Below are positions 38,289-50,100 of a stretch of DNA of 64,000 bases, in pieces (within the stretch, counting starts at the first letter, position 1; every line of letters starts with the position of its first letter). Source of the stretch: Melanopsichium pennsylvanicum (lineage: Eukaryota; Basidiomycota; Ustilaginomycetes; Ustilaginales); NCBI GenBank assembly GCA_900208305.1, contig OAPG01000004.1, forward strand, positions 1,054,001 through 1,118,000, read 5' to 3'. The position numbers were made by a program, and so were the translations under genes. The notes beneath the pieces are model-generated. The model was not told where the DNA came from, did not search any database, and was given only the letters and a program-made list of their open reading frames with translations.

Positions 38289-41200
38289 ATGCAGAGCGAT
38301 TATTTCGGCTCGGCCGTCGAACCAGAGAACGGTCGAATTCATGCTCGTCCCGATTCGCCCACACCATCCGGCCCAGCGCGCAAAGCACAAAAGCGTAATT
38401 CCCCCGCCTCCAACGCTTCCAACGACGACCATAAGGAGGACGACGGCAGAGGAGCTGCAGGCGATGCATCCGTCGATGGCAATGGCGGTCCCATGGCCAA
38501 TGGCCCCCCCTTCATTTGCCCCACTTGTTCCACGAGCTATTCCCGACTCGAATACCTGAGGCGTCATGAGAGAAGGCGTGAGTACGCACAACGCCTCTAA
38601 TAGTTTCTGCCGGATGCTTTTCTGGCCAATTCGACGGCTCCGAAGCACTCCCCGCATAGACGAATATTTCACTGACGTCTTCTCATTCTATCTATGATCC
38701 ACATTGTTTGTTGCGCTGCATGCCGTTTGGGCGAACTTGCTTCCAAGCGACAGATGCCGACATCCGTCCTTTTGTCTGCGATTGCGGCAAAGGCTTCTCG
38801 CGAAGGTAGGCAGTGAATTTCCGACTCCAACATCTATAAAGGTGTGGCAAGTCAGAGGCTACACCCTGCATTTGCTCCGCTTGGAGTGCTTGATTCACAT
38901 GATTTGTATATGGACAAGGTCTGACATTTTTCTTCTCCGGCCATGTTCTTGGCTCCAATTTGCCTTTTTGCTTTCAACCATCAGCGACGTCCTGTCTCGG
39001 CACAAAAGACAGTGTCGTGTCGTCCTGCAGCTAGACGGCTCGGGCGAGGGTGAGAAGCCCGCTGAAGGCGAATCACCTCCCAAGGCTACCAAGCCACGAA
39101 GGTCTTCCTCCACTGCCAAGCCCGGCAGGCCAAAAGGCTCCACCAAAGCCGCCAAGGCCGCAGCTGCTGCCGCCAACAACGCCAACGGAGCTGGCGAGGG
39201 CTCGAATGTCGAAAGTTCTGCAATTGCTGCCTCCAGCGTGTCCGATGGCATGGATGGTCCAGTGCCGCCACCGCCTGCGCCTCATTCGGATCAGCTCACG
39301 CACGATGCTATCGCGGTTGCAGCCGCAGCTGCTGCAGCAGCAGCCGCAGCCGGTCATCATCCCACTAGCGTTCAAAGTCAAGAAGAAGATGCTTCCGCCA
39401 TGATCGATCCTGCTATCGCTGCGGATTCGCAGGCTCAGGCTGCAGCCGCAGCTACCACCGTGGCTGCCATCAGCTCGGTGGCGGCGTACCAGTACGCAAA
39501 CTCTATGGATCCTCCGGATTTTCATATGGGGAGGGGAGCAGTTAACCCCTACGCTTCGGCTTCCTTCCCGCTTCCCGTTCACTCGGCGGTGGCTGCGCTT
39601 CATCCTCAGCTCTACCAGCCATCCAGCCCCGAGTCGAATCAGCCGAGAAGCGAGCATGGTAGCCCACGCTACGGTGGCCAGACGCTAGCCCGTCACGGCA
39701 GCAATTCTGGTTCCCGCTTTCCTATGGGTCAGGCTGCCTACAATCAGTACGCAGCGCGGTCCGCTTCCTCTTTCGCCAACCCTGCTGATGCCGCCATCTG
39801 GGAAGGCTTGGACACTGCCAAACTCCCGTCCCCCGGGCACGTGACAACGCCGGGCTCAGCCGCTCGTGCCACAGCCAGCATGCTTGCTTCGCTTGGCTTC
39901 CCTGTCACTTCGCCGCTAAGCCACCTGGGCGATCGCTCTCGCGCCGATGCGAGCTACTTCCGCTCGACTGCGCCAGGTCTTTCCGGCAGTGTCGGGGCAG
40001 GTTCTTCGTCCAACTTGGGCGGCTACGGGTCCAACAGCGCCAACAGCCCTGCTTTCTCTTTCGGCACATCCGCCTCGTCCAACGAGACGGGGGCGGCCTC
40101 TTCGAGCCAATCGGCGTCCAATGCTGGCGGCGCCAGTAGCACTTCGCAGGGTCAAGAGGCACCTGGCGCAACGACGCCCAAGGAGCCCGTGCGCTTCTCA
40201 GTATCCACCCTCGGACCGCTCTCGCCGTTTTCTAACACCGCACTCAATTCGTCCATGTCGCCGTACCTGTCGGCCTTCTCCAACGCTCGTGACACGCCGC
40301 TTGTCTCGAGTCCGCGATCAGCACTGCCGACGACCCCGGGTGGTGGGCTTGCTTCGCTGGACCTCGGGGGGCAGTGGACTGGGATGCGACCCCCTTCGCG
40401 CACAGTCAGTCGCCACAACAGTCTGCAGGGTATTAACATCTTCAACACAAGCGCGTCGCCTCAATCTGAGGCGCTGGCGGCTGTGAGCAAGCTCGGCAAA
40501 AGCTCGTCGAATGAGAAGCTCGGTCTATCGGATAAGGCCGATGGCACGGATGGGAACGATATTAAGCCGTCCACCTCGGTTGCTTCGACGACGTCGTCTG
40601 TGCCAGCCACATCCGCGGCGACGGCCTCGGAAGCGCATTCTGCGCCGTCGACAGACCCGACAACGAGTGGTGTAGGTACGACGACCACTTCTGCGTCTGT
40701 GCAAAGTAACAACGGCGGCCTCGACACGCCCAGTCGGTTCGTCAAGAACCAGTCGCAGCAGTATTTTGATGGAGGGGCTCTCACGCCGGGACCCGAAGCC
40801 TTCCTTTTAAGGCTTCAGGGTGGCGTACAGGAGTTGAGAGCCGGGATCCATGGAAGCGGAATCTCCTTTTTGAACGGCCCTTCGACGGCGCTCAGTTCCG
40901 CACCTCTTGGTGCGTCGCAATTCTCTACCCCTAATTGGGATCATTCGATGTTCTCCAACCCCAGCGCAGGTGGCGTGGCCGCCACAGCCAGCGCGACACC
41001 AGGCTCGCAGCTCGGTGCACTAGGTTGGCTCATGAGCCCAAGCATCCAGTCGCTGCTGAATGCATTCACTACAACGGCAGGTTCGGGCACCGTGGACGCG
41101 ACCAACGCGTCCGACTACTTCAACTCAAAGAGTATTGCCGCGCCGAACAAAGCAGACCTCGACTCGGTGAGCGTCGGCACGGTACTGACTCCATTGGAAA

Positions 41201-42807
41201 AGGCGCTGGCCGACCCCAAGAATCCTTTCTTCGTTCCTCCGGACATGATGCGACCGTGCTACTCGATCCCACACTGGAGTTTGCCGCCGCTCACGCGTCT
41301 CAGTGTGCTGGCACTACATGCGCAGCAGAATCTGCTCAAGCACTTTCCTGTTCTTCACGAGCCAACGTTTCGTATCGACACAACGCCCGGCTGTGTGGCT
41401 TTTGCCATGTGCATGCTTGGAGGTCACGAAGCCGGTCGCAAGTGGTGGGTCGGGGAAGAGGTGGTGCCCCAGTCGGCCATCAACATCATCAACAGCCATG
41501 TCGTGTCAAAGCCGGTCAGTGGTCTGCAGCGCTTGATGGACAAAGGGCCTAGCCGTTACGTGGACGAAGAGGACGGGCAAGAGCTGGTCAAACCGATCGT
41601 GATGAGTCAAAAGTCCGAGATGCTGATGCGAGCTTTCGCCAGCCGATGCAAAAGCGTCCGGGACAAGTGCACAGTGGTGCAAGCATTGATGCTGGTCCAG
41701 AGCCACAACTTTCTTGATAGCGATACCACGACAAGGATGGTGGCTGGTGTCTCGCATGGCACCGTGGTCACTTTGGCTCGACAGGCTGGCTTCTTTGATC
41801 CTGATGCCGAGCATGCCCAACGAAAGGTAAGCTACACGGCCGAAGACGTCATGCAGCAAGTCATGTTCGAATCGGTTAATGGGTGCTTCTCGTACTCGTT
41901 CGTACCATTGTACGAAACAGAGATTCAGGGCGAGGATAAAATTTGGCGACGATGGGCCGAGCTCGAAGGTCGCAGGCGCACCGCATTTGTGATTTTCACC
42001 ATGGACACAGTGGCTCATTTAGACGCGGCGGTGCCGACAATGTTGGCAACCAAGGAGATCGCCCATCTGCCCTTGCCAAATCCGGACCACCTCTGGCGCG
42101 CGTCGACTGCGCAAAGTTGGAACAAGGCTCTGCAACAGCACAAGGGTCTCACGCTCGACGAAGCGCTGCATCAACTGCTTTCCTCCGATCCTGGCACTTC
42201 TCCACCGCAGCAAGTGTCGGACATGCCATCCATCCAAGGATCGCACGGTCCTTTCGCTCGTCTCGTCATGGTATTTGCGCTGCTGCGCGGCATCGTCGAA
42301 ATGCTCGAAGGGCGAGCGACCAAAGTGGCCAAACCATCGTCGCTTACAAAGTGGATGAAGCTGTCTCCCCAATCCAATGGACCCGATAGCCAGGTAGCTG
42401 TGTACAAAAAAGCGCTCGCCCGTTGGCGAAAGGCGTGGGACGCTGATCCAACATGCCGCTTTGCGTCGGTCAAGAAACCAATCTACGAGGACGACATGGA
42501 CACTAGTCCTGATGGTCGGTTCAAGACACGATGGCCTGACGAGGCGCCACAAACTCTCTTCACCCCCTTGACGGCTTCTGGAGCTACATCACTCTCAGAC
42601 GATGCGCTGCCAATCTACTGGCTTGCACACGTGCTCGTTACGCACGCAGCTTCGAATCAAAGGCTGCCGCTGAGGAGTGTGGAAGGTAGGATGGGCGCGC
42701 AGGGTAAGAACGGAGACTACTCGGTGATGGGCGGTGGACCAGAAATGCCAGATTTCAGAGCAATGTTGAGGTTTGCGAAAAATTTCGTCATGAGAGGCGA
42801 AAAGTGA
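38289..42807 (+). CDS. C2H2 zinc-finger / fungal_trans transcription factor, three exons
   Basis: Exons 38289-38577, 38754-38805, 38985-42807; total 4164 nt, 1387 aa. Introns start GTGAGT and GTAGGC and end GCGACAG and CATCAG. Splicing joins two zinc fingers: FICPTCSTSYSRLEYLRRHERRH (Cys77, Cys80, His93, His97; the His97 codon is split by intron 1) and FVCDCGKGFSRSDVLSRHKRQC, whose first pair is Cys-x-Cys, not the usual Cys-x2-Cys. An AT-hook-like GRPKGS and Ala tracts follow, then a long Ser-rich region. From about residue 875 to 1240 lies a fungal_trans-type regulatory region (PHWSLPPLTRLSVLALHAQQ, FPVLHEPTFR). Family knowledge: such factors are nuclear regulators of metabolism or development. 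The target genes are unknown. The ATG is in good context (GCCACCATGC). Confidence 0.87.
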
Positions 42808-44178
42808 TGATGATGCTCTCTGTGATTCTCCATTGTCAGCTTGTTGCCTATTTTTCTGGAAGGTCACCATCCCCTATCAAGCGACTTTGATTCGCTTTGT
42901 AATCGGAACCTTTTTGTTTTTGTCATTTTTTGTGCTTTCGGCTCGTGCGACGTTGTGTACTGATACCAAGTCACTATCACACAGTCGTGTGATTCTCCTG
43001 TCGAGGATGTCGAGGGACGAAAAGCTTGTACGCTCGTCAAGGCTTGGCATGGAAACAGACTGGACGGATGTGATGTCAAGGCCGAGAGGATGCTGAGCCG
43101 GCCGTGATGCAGATCCCGAAAGAAAAAAAAGAAAAAAAAAAGGATTTAATTCTGAATGCCTCCACTTCTCTCAGTCACACACCGCAAGAGCAGGGAGGGG
43201 ATTAATTCAGACCCTGAAAGTTGAACATGCGTGGCCCCGCCAATCTTTTGGGATTGGCAGGCGGGCGGCACGTCAGTGTATCTGTATATCGCTATGCTCC
43301 AGTTTCATATTTTTGAGACAGCCATTTGTCGCTTTTTGAGATAGGCGAGCTGGCAACTGCACTGAACTGCACTGCACTGTGCAGTCAAGAGGGCTGAGCC
43401 AGAGGTGCTGCGCGCACGATCCAGACCCAACGCATACACTAATTACGCTGTCACTCACAATCTGGCTAACTTAGCTTTGCTCTCAGCAGCACTTTCAGGC
43501 CGGAGAGTTATCAACCAAACTTTTGAAGCCTTTGCTCGCTGCATACGATCATCGCCTTCATCTACATCAATCATCAATATCTGTGCCAGACAAGCTTTTC
43601 AGCAGACCAACTAGCCACCTGTTCAGCCGCTTCTGTATCAGCATCATCGAAGATCGCACGCCACGTCCTACTTTTAATGCGTATAGCAGCCGCAGTCGGT
43701 GCTGACACACTTCTTCTTCCTCCAACACCAGAGGCGGTCATCTGATCAGGCTGAGGGGAAGGGTTTCTATCAGCAGCGAGCCATTGAGCTTTCAAAGTCT
43801 AAAACGAAGCACACAATCGCCTTCGAATCGTGGATTCGGGGCATACAAGTTTGGTCTTCTCCAGCATTCGTGCAATCCAAACATCACTTGCGCCTGCTGT
43901 TTGCCTCAAACAAGGATCCTGCCAACGTCAAACGTCGTCATCCATAGAACACCGTCCACTTTCATCCTATTGGCGGGTATAGCCAGGTCGAGTTCAGAAC
44001 GCCGCGCCGACCACCACCCCCCGATAGCCCCTCGGAGGCGCGAACTTCAAAGAGAGCCAGGATCTCGTCACCCTTTCCTAGCTCTCATCGTCCTCCTAGG
44101 CCCGGACCATCAACATCTATCAACTCCTCTCGCTTCCACAACGCTTCCAGCAAGGGGCAGAACAACGCAGTCGACAAC
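42808..44178. other. Spacer upstream of the GID7-like gene
   Basis: 1.4 kb between two plus-strand genes: the 3' UTR of the C2H2 factor, then the promoter and leader of the GID7-like gene. It contains a purine tract (about 43117-43142) and a run of ACTGC units at about 43356-43386. No gene is recognised. Confidence 0.5.
43356..43386. repeat. Short ACTGC tandem repeat
   Basis: ACTGC/ACTGA units in a row. A similar motif on the other strand occurs at 57294-57328, also in a spacer. Confidence 0.5.
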
Positions 44179-46419
44179 ATGACACAGAACATTTCCGCCT
44201 TTTCGAATGGTAACACTACCAACGGGAATACGGCTGAGTATAAGGTGCACGCCGAGTCAAGTAATGGGAGCGTCAATGGCAGCAGCAATGACCATCGCAA
44301 TGGCAAAGCACCCGTCTTTGCCTCAGATGACTATGGCGATGTACCCACATTCACTCCCCTTTTCCTGGAAAGCTCGATTGATCGCCGCGAGCTGGTCAAG
44401 CTCACGCTGCAATCCCTGCGAGAGATGGGGTATGACTCGGCTGCAAGGTCGCTCGAAATTGAATCAGGTATCACTCTTGAGCACCCTTCGATCACTGCCT
44501 TTCGTACCGCAGTGCTCAGTGGAGACTGGAGGAATGCAGAACGTCTTCTCATCGACGGTCTCACGTACGCAGCAAGACGCATCCAGGCAGCTCGCAGCTC
44601 GAGCGGAGGTACGGCTGTTGAAGCACCTGCACCTTCATCAACAGCCTCATCCTCTTTTCCGCTGTCATCGACGCTCGATTCTTCCAATCAAGACCTCATC
44701 GAATCGGTGCTGCGCAGACCAGATCTTGTCAGCCTCCGATCCATTCGCTTCATGCTGCAGAAGCAACGCTATCTCGAACTCCTCGAGGCTCGTCAGACAA
44801 AGAAGGCGCTCAACGTGCTCCGCGAGAAGCTCACACCATTGAGCCGTGACACTTCCCAGCTTCATCTCCTCTCGAGCCTTGTGATCTCTTCATCTCCGGA
44901 GCAGTTGCATGCTCGTGCAGGCTGGGACGGCGCGGATGGCGAATCGCGTCGGTTGCTCATGATGGATATAGAGTCGGCGGTCTCACCGCTTGTCATGATT
45001 CCCAGTCGGCGACTGCCACAACTTCTGGAGCAGGCACAAAGCTGGCAGAAGCAGCAAGATCCTTTCTTCAACTCACCGCCGGGTACTCATTTCTCGCTGC
45101 TCACGGATCACCGATCCGATCGATCCGTTTTCCCATCTCATGTCTCCCGCACCATTGAGGACCACCACGATGAAGTGTGGTGTCTGCAATTCTCGCATGA
45201 CGGCACCAAACTTGCAACAGCGGGAACAGATAAGACGATCCTGATCTGGAGCGTCTCAGACGACTACAAGCTGCTGCAAAAGTTTGGGCCGCTTTGGGAC
45301 AACATTTCATCCGTCTCTTGGTCACCAGACAACAAGCGGTTGCTTGTCACCTCGGATGTGGATGTCACTCTCTGCGAGCTTGACAAAGGAACGATGCTGA
45401 CGCTTCGAGAGCACAGCTATACCGTAGCCACTGCGACGTGGCTGCCAGATGGCACAGGTTTTGTCACAGGAGGCATGGACGGCAAGATCGTCTACTGGGA
45501 TGCGGAAGGCCACGTCCAGCAAAAGAAGAGTACTTCGCCCTTCCGGGTGCTCTCGGTTGCCGCTTCGCCCGACGGCAACCATCTGATCGCGCTGAGTGCG
45601 AGACAGGTTGCAACCACGACCCTATCCACTCCTACGAGCCGAGGCCACCATGGCTCTTCGACTGCATTGAGCGTCTCCACCGCATCTGACCAGCTCAGCG
45701 ACAGCTCCTCTGCGTCTACGACCTCGACGGGCTTTGGCCGTGACCGTGCTGCTTCGCCGGAAGACCTCGGCGGAGGATCGCGTACGCTTGGAACTGAACG
45801 ACACCGCATCCACTTCATCAACCTACGTACGCGAGAAGAGATAGGATCTATCTATTTGCGCGAAGAGCTGGTGAGCCTGGCAGTGAGCCGTGATTCTCGA
45901 TACGTGCTCATCAACGTCCGTCCGAGCGAGCTGCAAATGTGGGACATCAGCCGGCAAAGTCTGGTCCGGCGCTTCAGCGGCCACAAGTTGAGCCAACATG
46001 TCATTGGCTGTGGTTTTGGTGGCATCGATGAGAATTTTGTGGTCTCTGGCAGCGAGGATGCCAAGATTTACATCTGGCACCGTGCCAGCGGTCGGCTCAT
46101 CGAAACGCTCACTGGTCACGATGCAGGTTCAATCAATGCAGTGGCTTGGCACCCCAAAGATGCACTCGCAATCGCCTCGTGCGGCGACGACCATACCGTG
46201 CGCATCTGGCGACCGGGTGGAAGGCTGCCTCCGGCTCCGGCGTTCAAGAGCGATGTTGTGCCGGCTTCAGACGATTCGGAGATGAGCGGCGCCGCAAACC
46301 CCTTTCCCTGGAGTTTTTCCGATCCTTGCAGTGCAGGCGAGACGGACCTGATGAGATCTGTGCACGAAGCTATGGATGAGGGAGAGGAAGACGTCAACAC
46401 TCCAAGTCCAGAGTTCTGA
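44179..46419 (+). CDS. GID7: GID/CTLH E3 ligase subunit Gid7 (WDR26-like)
   Basis: 746 aa, single exon. After a disordered Asn/Ser-rich N-terminus, a LisH-CTLH region is visible (~66-240: ELVKLTLQSLREMGYDSAAR, SLEIESGITLEHPSITAFR, VLSGDWRNAERLL, then FMLQKQRYLELLEARQTKKA). WD40 repeats follow (~325-690): HDEVWCLQFSHDGTKLATAG, ISSVSWSPDNKRLLVTSDVD, TATWLPDGTGFVTGGMDGKI and the last HDAGSINAVAWHPKDALAIA ... DDHTVRIW. LisH-CTLH-WD40 order is specific for WDR26/Gid7. Family knowledge: it oligomerises the GID/CTLH ubiquitin ligase, which removes gluconeogenic enzymes in yeast. A Ser-rich insert (~480-530) interrupts the propeller. Confidence 0.92.
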   Translation: MTQNISAFSNGNTTNGNTAEYKVHAESSNGSVNGSSNDHRNGKAPVFASDDYGDVPTFTPLFLESSIDRRELVKLTLQSLREMGYDSAARSLEIESGITLEHPSITAFRTAVLSGDWRNAERLLIDGLTYAARRIQAARSSSGGTAVEAPAPSSTASSSFPLSSTLDSSNQDLIESVLRRPDLVSLRSIRFMLQKQRYLELLEARQTKKALNVLREKLTPLSRDTSQLHLLSSLVISSSPEQLHARAGWDGADGESRRLLMMDIESAVSPLVMIPSRRLPQLLEQAQSWQKQQDPFFNSPPGTHFSLLTDHRSDRSVFPSHVSRTIEDHHDEVWCLQFSHDGTKLATAGTDKTILIWSVSDDYKLLQKFGPLWDNISSVSWSPDNKRLLVTSDVDVTLCELDKGTMLTLREHSYTVATATWLPDGTGFVTGGMDGKIVYWDAEGHVQQKKSTSPFRVLSVAASPDGNHLIALSARQVATTTLSTPTSRGHHGSSTALSVSTASDQLSDSSSASTTSTGFGRDRAASPEDLGGGSRTLGTERHRIHFINLRTREEIGSIYLREELVSLAVSRDSRYVLINVRPSELQMWDISRQSLVRRFSGHKLSQHVIGCGFGGIDENFVVSGSEDAKIYIWHRASGRLIETLTGHDAGSINAVAWHPKDALAIASCGDDHTVRIWRPGGRLPPAPAFKSDVVPASDDSEMSGAANPFPWSFSDPCSAGETDLMRSVHEAMDEGEEDVNTPSPEF

Positions 46420-47140
46420 GCCAATCCTTCCATTACCACTCGCCTTACGACCTCCTCACCTTCTCTTCCAGCTGGCATTACTTCTCTTCATTTCTTCATC
46501 CGAACAGTATGGACCTTTAGTAGCATTGGGGATCCAGTCACTTCCCTTCGTCGTCCATAACTCAAACACGCTTCTAGCGTCTCTATCTATGTTCAACTCT
46601 GACCCCGAACAATTCGTCAACAGTCCATGTCTCCGTCTTGTATCTTCTTGTCCTTCCTCGTCTAGCAATGTTTGAGATCGTATCGTGTTCCGCTTTGCAG
46701 CATCTCAATACTATCCCCTCGTCAGCAGTAGCTGATGAAAAGCTGAAGAGATTGGGTGAAGCATGCTCTAAGAAGTGATCCCCGATTGACGCTCCCGATT
46801 CGTAAGTGGACGGCAAGTGGAATTTTGGATGAGCGCCCTTTGGCTGGTTGTTGTGTGTGGTTTGTGTTGAGGATTCGAAGAAATTGCAACTTCGCTTTGA
46901 CCATCACCCAACGTCTTGATCGTCATAAGAAAGTGTTGCAGACCAACACTCTTATCTCACTTCCACGATCGCCTCATCCAACATCGTCATACTCCCGATA
47001 TCATCCGCAATCTTTGACGAACTGTAGCTTGAATACGGTCAAGGGGTCGCACCCAATCTTCTAGCACAGGCAACGTTCAACTCGAACGCTCCGTTTGCCC
47101 TTCCAAATTGGGCAACGCTCGCCCATTTCACGACAGCATC
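46420..47140. other. Spacer between GID7-like and NUP133 genes
   Basis: 3' UTR of the GID7-like gene and promoter/leader of NUP133. Several short frames are open, none with family-like sequence. Confidence 0.5.
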
Positions 47141-50100
47141 ATGTTCACCACGCCTTCGCGAGCAAGGGACGCACGATCCTCTGCTCCTATCGCTGGCGAG
47201 TCCCGTTCGACCCGGCGTGGTTCTCGCGCCGGTACACCTGTGTTTGGTGGTCAGGACCCCATCTCTCCGCCAACTTTCCTGTCTCCGTCCATTTCTCGTC
47301 GAGACGCCAACATTGATGCGACCGACGTCTCCTCCTCCTCATCGTTCCTCACTGGCAATGTCAGAACGCGCACAACGCGTGCTCGCCCACGACCATCGTC
47401 CTTGCTCGCCGCTTCTGGTCCCAATCTCTCCCTTCTGAGCCCCAGCAACGCATTCGACCGTGAAGCCTCTGTGCTGAGCGACGATGATGCGCGCTCCGTT
47501 GCGGACACTGTCCATTCCACTGGTGCTTATGGTCGACGACCACCAGTGTTGTTCAAAGATGCAAAGGCGCAGCTCGAAGAAGGTACGGTCTTGCTTGGTG
47601 ATCAGTGGGTTCAAGTGTCCGCGTTTTCAAAGCTGCCTACCGAAGTGCTCGAGGTGTTGAACGAAGCAGATCTTTACATCGACGCATTCCAGGGCCATCT
47701 CGATGTACAGACTGGCTATGCTTGCATGCTTTCGCGCACTCAGTGCTTCGTCTGGAACTATTCCAGTCGCGGCATCGGAACCGGCTCGCCAACCTGCTTC
47801 ACCTTTCCCGTCCCTCAGTACGCTTCCTCCAGCATGTCAGCCATCAACGACCTCAGCCATTGCTGCTTCCTCTCGCGCGCAGCCAATCGCGAACCCGCCC
47901 TGCTTTTGGTTGCACCCGACGGTCAGACGTGCCTATGGGAAGGCATCGCATCCAGTCTCACTCGTCAAGATCGCGCCCAGCGCGTCAACGCCCCTCTTTC
48001 AGCAAACGAAACAGTCATTCAGCTGGAGAGGGTAGAGGAAACGACAGTGGTGCTTGCCACCAGCCAATCGCGACTACTGCGTGTGTCGGTGGGAAGCAGG
48101 GCTGGTATCCTTCAAGCCGAGATCCGACCTTTCTCGCAGCCCCGAGGGTTGCTTGGTCGTCTCTTCGGTTCCACCTCCGCTATGGGGTCGTCCAACGACC
48201 AGATCGCCTCCATCGCCATCGCTCCCGTGCAAGCTGGCAAACAGGGCCGCGAAGTGTATGCTATTGGCAAGAAGACGCTGCAAAAATGGCAAGTCCTCGA
48301 TCAAGGTGGAGAACGACTCGTCGCAGAACAAGACATCCAGCAGGTGGTTGCTAGCAGCGTCCTTCAGCTTAGCAAGGAACGATACAGCGCTGCGCAGAGT
48401 CTCGCATTCGACATGCTCGATGGTGCCGTACAGTCTGATGGCAGACTGGTGCTACTATACTCGCAGGGCAAGGCCGAGCATCAACCGCTCAACTACGGTC
48501 TGGCTGTGCTCGACGCAGTCAAGGATGCTGGATCGTTTGTCGTAGCCAACGTTCTGGCCCTGAATTATGCGAGCTTTGCCGATCCTCGACCCTACGCACA
48601 GCCAAGCTTGAGCCTGCCGAATGGAGGACCTGCAGCATTCGTTTCCTTCGCTGACACTGTGGTCGCCAAGCAGCTCGAAGTCGGCTGTGAATCCTTCGAG
48701 GAGGTCATCAAGCTCAAGGATGACGTCAAGAACCGCTTCATCGGCTCTGGTTGCGACACGGTCGATGTCGGTGACAACGCCGTCGCTGCACTCTCGCTGA
48801 TCTCTGCCACCTCCGGCTCGCTACTGGTCGAAACGAGCATTACAGAGGTGCGCAAGCGCTGCACCGCCTACACCAACGCCGCTGACCGACAACGCGCCGA
48901 TACCGAAAGGTTGAAATGGAAGCTCGAACAAGCACTCTATTACTCCGAATCTGCTTTGAACCCTCTCATTTTCCAGCTACCCTCGCATCTGCAGGGAACG
49001 CTGATGACGGCATGCGAGGACCTGAGCCGGGAACTGCTTACATTCTCCAATCTCATCTCAAAAAAGATCCCGCCGAGTGTGGACCTCAAAGCAGCACTCA
49101 AGGACAGGCAAGTCAAGCTGCGATTCCTAGTGAAATTCGTTGCCCAATGTGGTCACCTCGAAAAGCTCCCTCAGACTACCAAACGACAGCTTCGCTCGGC
49201 TGCCGAGCTGGCTGCGTCGCTGACAGAATTGTGGGTGTATCAGAACGAGTTTTACACCTGTGCTCACGACTCGACTGCACAGAGTCCTCTGACCAAGGCG
49301 ATCGAGATGGTCATGGTCGAACACGGCTTCGGAATTGGTTCCGACGATGTGGTGCGAAAATTCTTCAGGAACCACGCAGATCTTTCCACCAAGGTTCTCG
49401 ACCAATTGCTCAAACAATCCAAGTTGGCCTCTACCCAACCTTTAAGGAGCAGATCCATCGAAGTGCTCGAACTCAACCGAATCACTCTCTCTGCCTATCG
49501 TGCTGCCCTGAGGTATCGCAAAGAATTCGGACCACTCTACGGCCTCACCGAAAGCAACGCTTCCGCTTACGAGCCCTGGACAGCCCAACCGGTCAGCACA
49601 CACTTGCTGGAAACGCTTTTCAGCGTCACCGTCAATCTCATTCCTGACCGCAACAGGGAGCTGGGCTCAGCTATCGATGTAGCCGCCACCGAATTCTCAT
49701 CTGCAAGCGAAGAGCAGAAACGAGAGCAAAAGGTCCAGTCCGAGCTCAAGGCTCAATTGTGTTCCCTGGCAGAAATCGCTTTATCTTGTTACTCGGAGCG
49801 ACTTGGCTACCTTGAAGCTGTTGCTGGATCCGAGACGTCATTCGAAAGGGAGCTGGCCGTATTCTCCACCACCTACCGATCCGCGCGTCCCGAGTTCATC
49901 AAACCTCTGGTTGGCATCGGGCGAAGCGATAAGGCTTTCACTCTGGCCGAACAGTATCGAGATTTCCGAACGCTGGTGGAGCTCTGCAATGAGGCCTCGC
50001 TGCGTTCCGAGGCGAGGATGGACAGGTATCTCGAAACATATCGCGAGTCGTTTGCTTTCGAGTTGTACAGCTTCTATATTGAGCAGGATCAGCCAAGGAA

